This document shows, one piece after another, positions 6,024 through 7,319 of a stretch of 7,319 bases of DNA. The position numbers and the translations under genes are program-made. Source of the stretch: an uncultured bacterium (GTDB lineage: Bacteria; Actinomycetota; Coriobacteriia; Coriobacteriales; Coriobacteriaceae); the NCBI GenBank assembly GCA_905215945.1, contig CAJMRZ010000069.1:1-7319 (forward strand). The letters are read 5' to 3'. The number at the start of each line of letters is the position of its first letter. The stretch's first letter is position 1. The notes under the pieces were generated by a model, which saw nothing but the letters and a program-made list of their open reading frames with translations, did not search any database and was not told where the DNA came from.

Positions 6024-7256
6024 CTAATTCTTATCGGAGGCTTCGGCCTCGGCGGACTGTTCGGCGGTTTTCTCGGAATCTGATTCGGAGGTCGATCCCT
6101 GATTGGTGTTGTCGCGAATCGTTTGCGCGTCGATCACCTGGCGGGTCTGCTCCTCGTCGATCTGGTGGCGGTACTTGGATATCGTGTCCTGCGCATCGTC
6201 GACACTTGTTTGCGGAATACCCGCCTTGAGGCGGTTTTGCGTGTCTTCGGGCAGGTCGGATAGCTTGATGCTGGTTTCGCTTTCGAGCCAGTGGAGCTTG
6301 AGTCCGAGCGGCTTGCCGGGCAGGCCGCGCCAGACGGCGACATTGCCCTGGTGGGTACCCAGGTAGTACGAGCCGGTGACACCCGTGTAGGCCCAGATGC
6401 CAGCTGCCAGCACAAAGACGAGGGCCAGGATGGCGGCGATAGTAACGTTGCGGCGACGCACGCGTTGCGCCTCGCGCATGACGCCATCGTCAACCAGGTC
6501 AACGACTACTACGGTCACGTTGTCGTGGCCGCCGGCGGCAAGCGCCGCGTCCACTAGGTTGTCGACGCAGATTTGCGCGGTTGAGGACTGCGTGGCGATG
6601 TTCTCGATATCGCTATCGGGAATCATGCTCGAAAGGCCGTCGGAGCACAGGATCAGACGGTCGCCTTCCTCGATATGCAGAGTGAAGTGGTCGGCATACA
6701 TGGCGGGGTCCGAGCCCAGCGCACGGGTGATGACCGAACGGTTGGGGTGGACGCGAGCCTCGTCTGCCGTGATCTCGCCAGCGTCCACGAGCTCCTCCAC
6801 GTAGGAGTGGTCGCGGGTCACGCGGATGAGCGTGCCCTCGTGGAGCAGATAGGCGCGAGAGTCGCCCACGTGGGCGATGGCGAGCGTGTCGTTTTCGATG
6901 TAGGCGCAGGTGGCCGTGCATCCCATGCCGGGTTTGCCCAGGCCGTTGAGGGCGGCCTCGATCACGGCTGCGTTGGCGGCCTCGACGGCTGCGGCCAGGC
7001 GTGCTGCGTCGGCGGACTGTGGGGCCGTCTTGGCAATAGTCTCGACGGCGATGGAAGAGGCTACCTCGCCGGCAGCGTGACCACCCATGCCGTCGCATAC
7101 GCAAAAGAGCGGCGACTGCACCAGGTAGGAATCCTCATTGTGCGGGCGCACGCAGCCAACGTCGGAGCGGGCGCCCCACATAAGTTGCGTGGTGGTGCCG
7201 GCATCATAGGTCGAGTCGGTCTCGATGCGCTCCTCGGTCAGGGGCTCAAAGCTCAT
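6024..7256 (-). CDS. pstP: Membrane-anchored PP2C-family Ser/Thr phosphatase (PstP/Stp type)
   Basis: Metal-dependent phosphatase that reverses phosphorylation by the PASTA kinase; 410 residues. The PP2C domain spans about 24-255. It shows RPHNEDS (37-43), CDGMGGH (54-60, metal-binding D55), AHVGDSRAY (128-136), NRSVITRALG (172-181), SDGLSSMI (205-212, D206) and GGHDNVTVV (242-250, D245). A basic stretch (RVRRR, 265-269) precedes one helix (about 271-290). An extracellular part of about 120 residues follows, with YYLGTHQGNVAVWRG (297-311), a pattern I recall from actinobacterial PstP, and then an acidic Ser/Glu-rich tail. The gene ends 16 bases before the polymerase/PBP fusion, so the two are surely co-transcribed. 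The ATG at 7256 has no Shine-Dalgarno sequence, but no ATG, GTG or TTG lies further upstream before the in-frame stop near 7302. An ATG at codon 26 is the only other early option. Confidence 0.95.
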   Translation of the reverse strand: MSFEPLTEERIETDSTYDAGTTTQLMWGARSDVGCVRPHNEDSYLVQSPLFCVCDGMGGHAAGEVASSIAVETIAKTAPQSADAARLAAAVEAANAAVIEAALNGLGKPGMGCTATCAYIENDTLAIAHVGDSRAYLLHEGTLIRVTRDHSYVEELVDAGEITADEARVHPNRSVITRALGSDPAMYADHFTLHIEEGDRLILCSDGLSSMIPDSDIENIATQSSTAQICVDNLVDAALAAGGHDNVTVVVVDLVDDGVMREAQRVRRRNVTIAAILALVFVLAAGIWAYTGVTGSYYLGTHQGNVAVWRGLPGKPLGLKLHWLESETSIKLSDLPEDTQNRLKAGIPQTSVDDAQDTISKYRHQIDEEQTRQVIDAQTIRDNTNQGSTSESDSEKTAEQSAEAEASDKN

Positions 7257-7300
7257 GGTCGAGCCGGGGTCTTTGAGCTTGTACGCAGTGAGTTTTGATG

Positions 7301-7306
7301 ATTATA
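7301..7306 (-). promoter_or_regulatory. Possible -10 box upstream of the phosphatase gene
   Basis: The minus strand reads TATAAT in an AT-rich stretch (7301-7313) that stands out from its surroundings. A start near 7295 would give a leader of about 38 bases. The -35 element would fall beyond the right edge, so it cannot be checked. In related clusters FHA-domain genes lie just upstream; whether this is an internal promoter or the first one is unknown. Confidence 0.4.
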
Positions 7307-7319
7307 TATTTTAGCATGC

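Noticed and set aside
6037..6050. GAGGC-TTCG-GCCTC hairpin near the end of the phosphatase gene, considered as a terminator or attenuator
   Set aside because: The stem is only 5 bp, lies inside coding sequence for the Glu/Ala-rich tail, and is not followed by a T-run on either strand. The next gene starts within 30 bases, so termination here is unlikely.
6675..7298. 207-codon plus-strand frame opposite the phosphatase
   Set aside because: It is an antisense shadow of the PP2C coding region, with no ribosome binding site and a low-complexity Gly/Val/Ala/His composition.

Overview
The window looks like a high-GC actinobacterial chromosome. My best guess is a gut Coriobacteriia member such as Collinsella. 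This rests on strongly GC-biased third codon positions and on the synteny of a PP2C phosphatase, a RodA/FtsW-type polymerase, a class B penicillin-binding protein and a PASTA kinase, the classic actinobacterial cell-wall signalling cluster. The fused polymerase/PBP gene and the general look of the proteins suggest Coriobacteriia. No marker gene here proves the genus.

All clear genes lie on the minus strand, so transcription runs from right to left. From the right end there is an AT-rich stretch with a TATAAT box (about 7301-7306). It is followed by a membrane-anchored PP2C Ser/Thr phosphatase (6024-7256) and then, after 16 bases, by a single 956-codon gene (3137-6007) joining a SEDS glycan polymerase to a class B penicillin-binding protein. 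After a 132-base gap comes a Ser/Thr kinase with one membrane helix and four PASTA repeats (1037-3004). A 14-bp hairpin with a T-rich tail (about 942-986) ends the unit.

Left of this terminator is a separate unit. The 5' part of a LacI-family repressor gene (codons 1-203, cut by the left edge) reads leftwards from 609. Its leader holds a perfect palindrome (633-648) just downstream of a -10 box, which fits autoregulation. On the plus strand, 662-859 is a short open frame whose latter part looks coding but has no recognisable start signals. It may be the surviving 3' end of a lost gene, and a weak hairpin follows it.

Taken together, the PP2C/PASTA-kinase pair most likely senses cell-wall state from outside the membrane and balances phosphorylation inside it. 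The gene between them encodes an enzyme that both polymerises and cross-links peptidoglycan. This is a recognised kind of system in an unusual form: two enzymes normally encoded by adjacent genes are one polypeptide. I found no CRISPR array, tRNA, rRNA, insertion sequence or phage gene.
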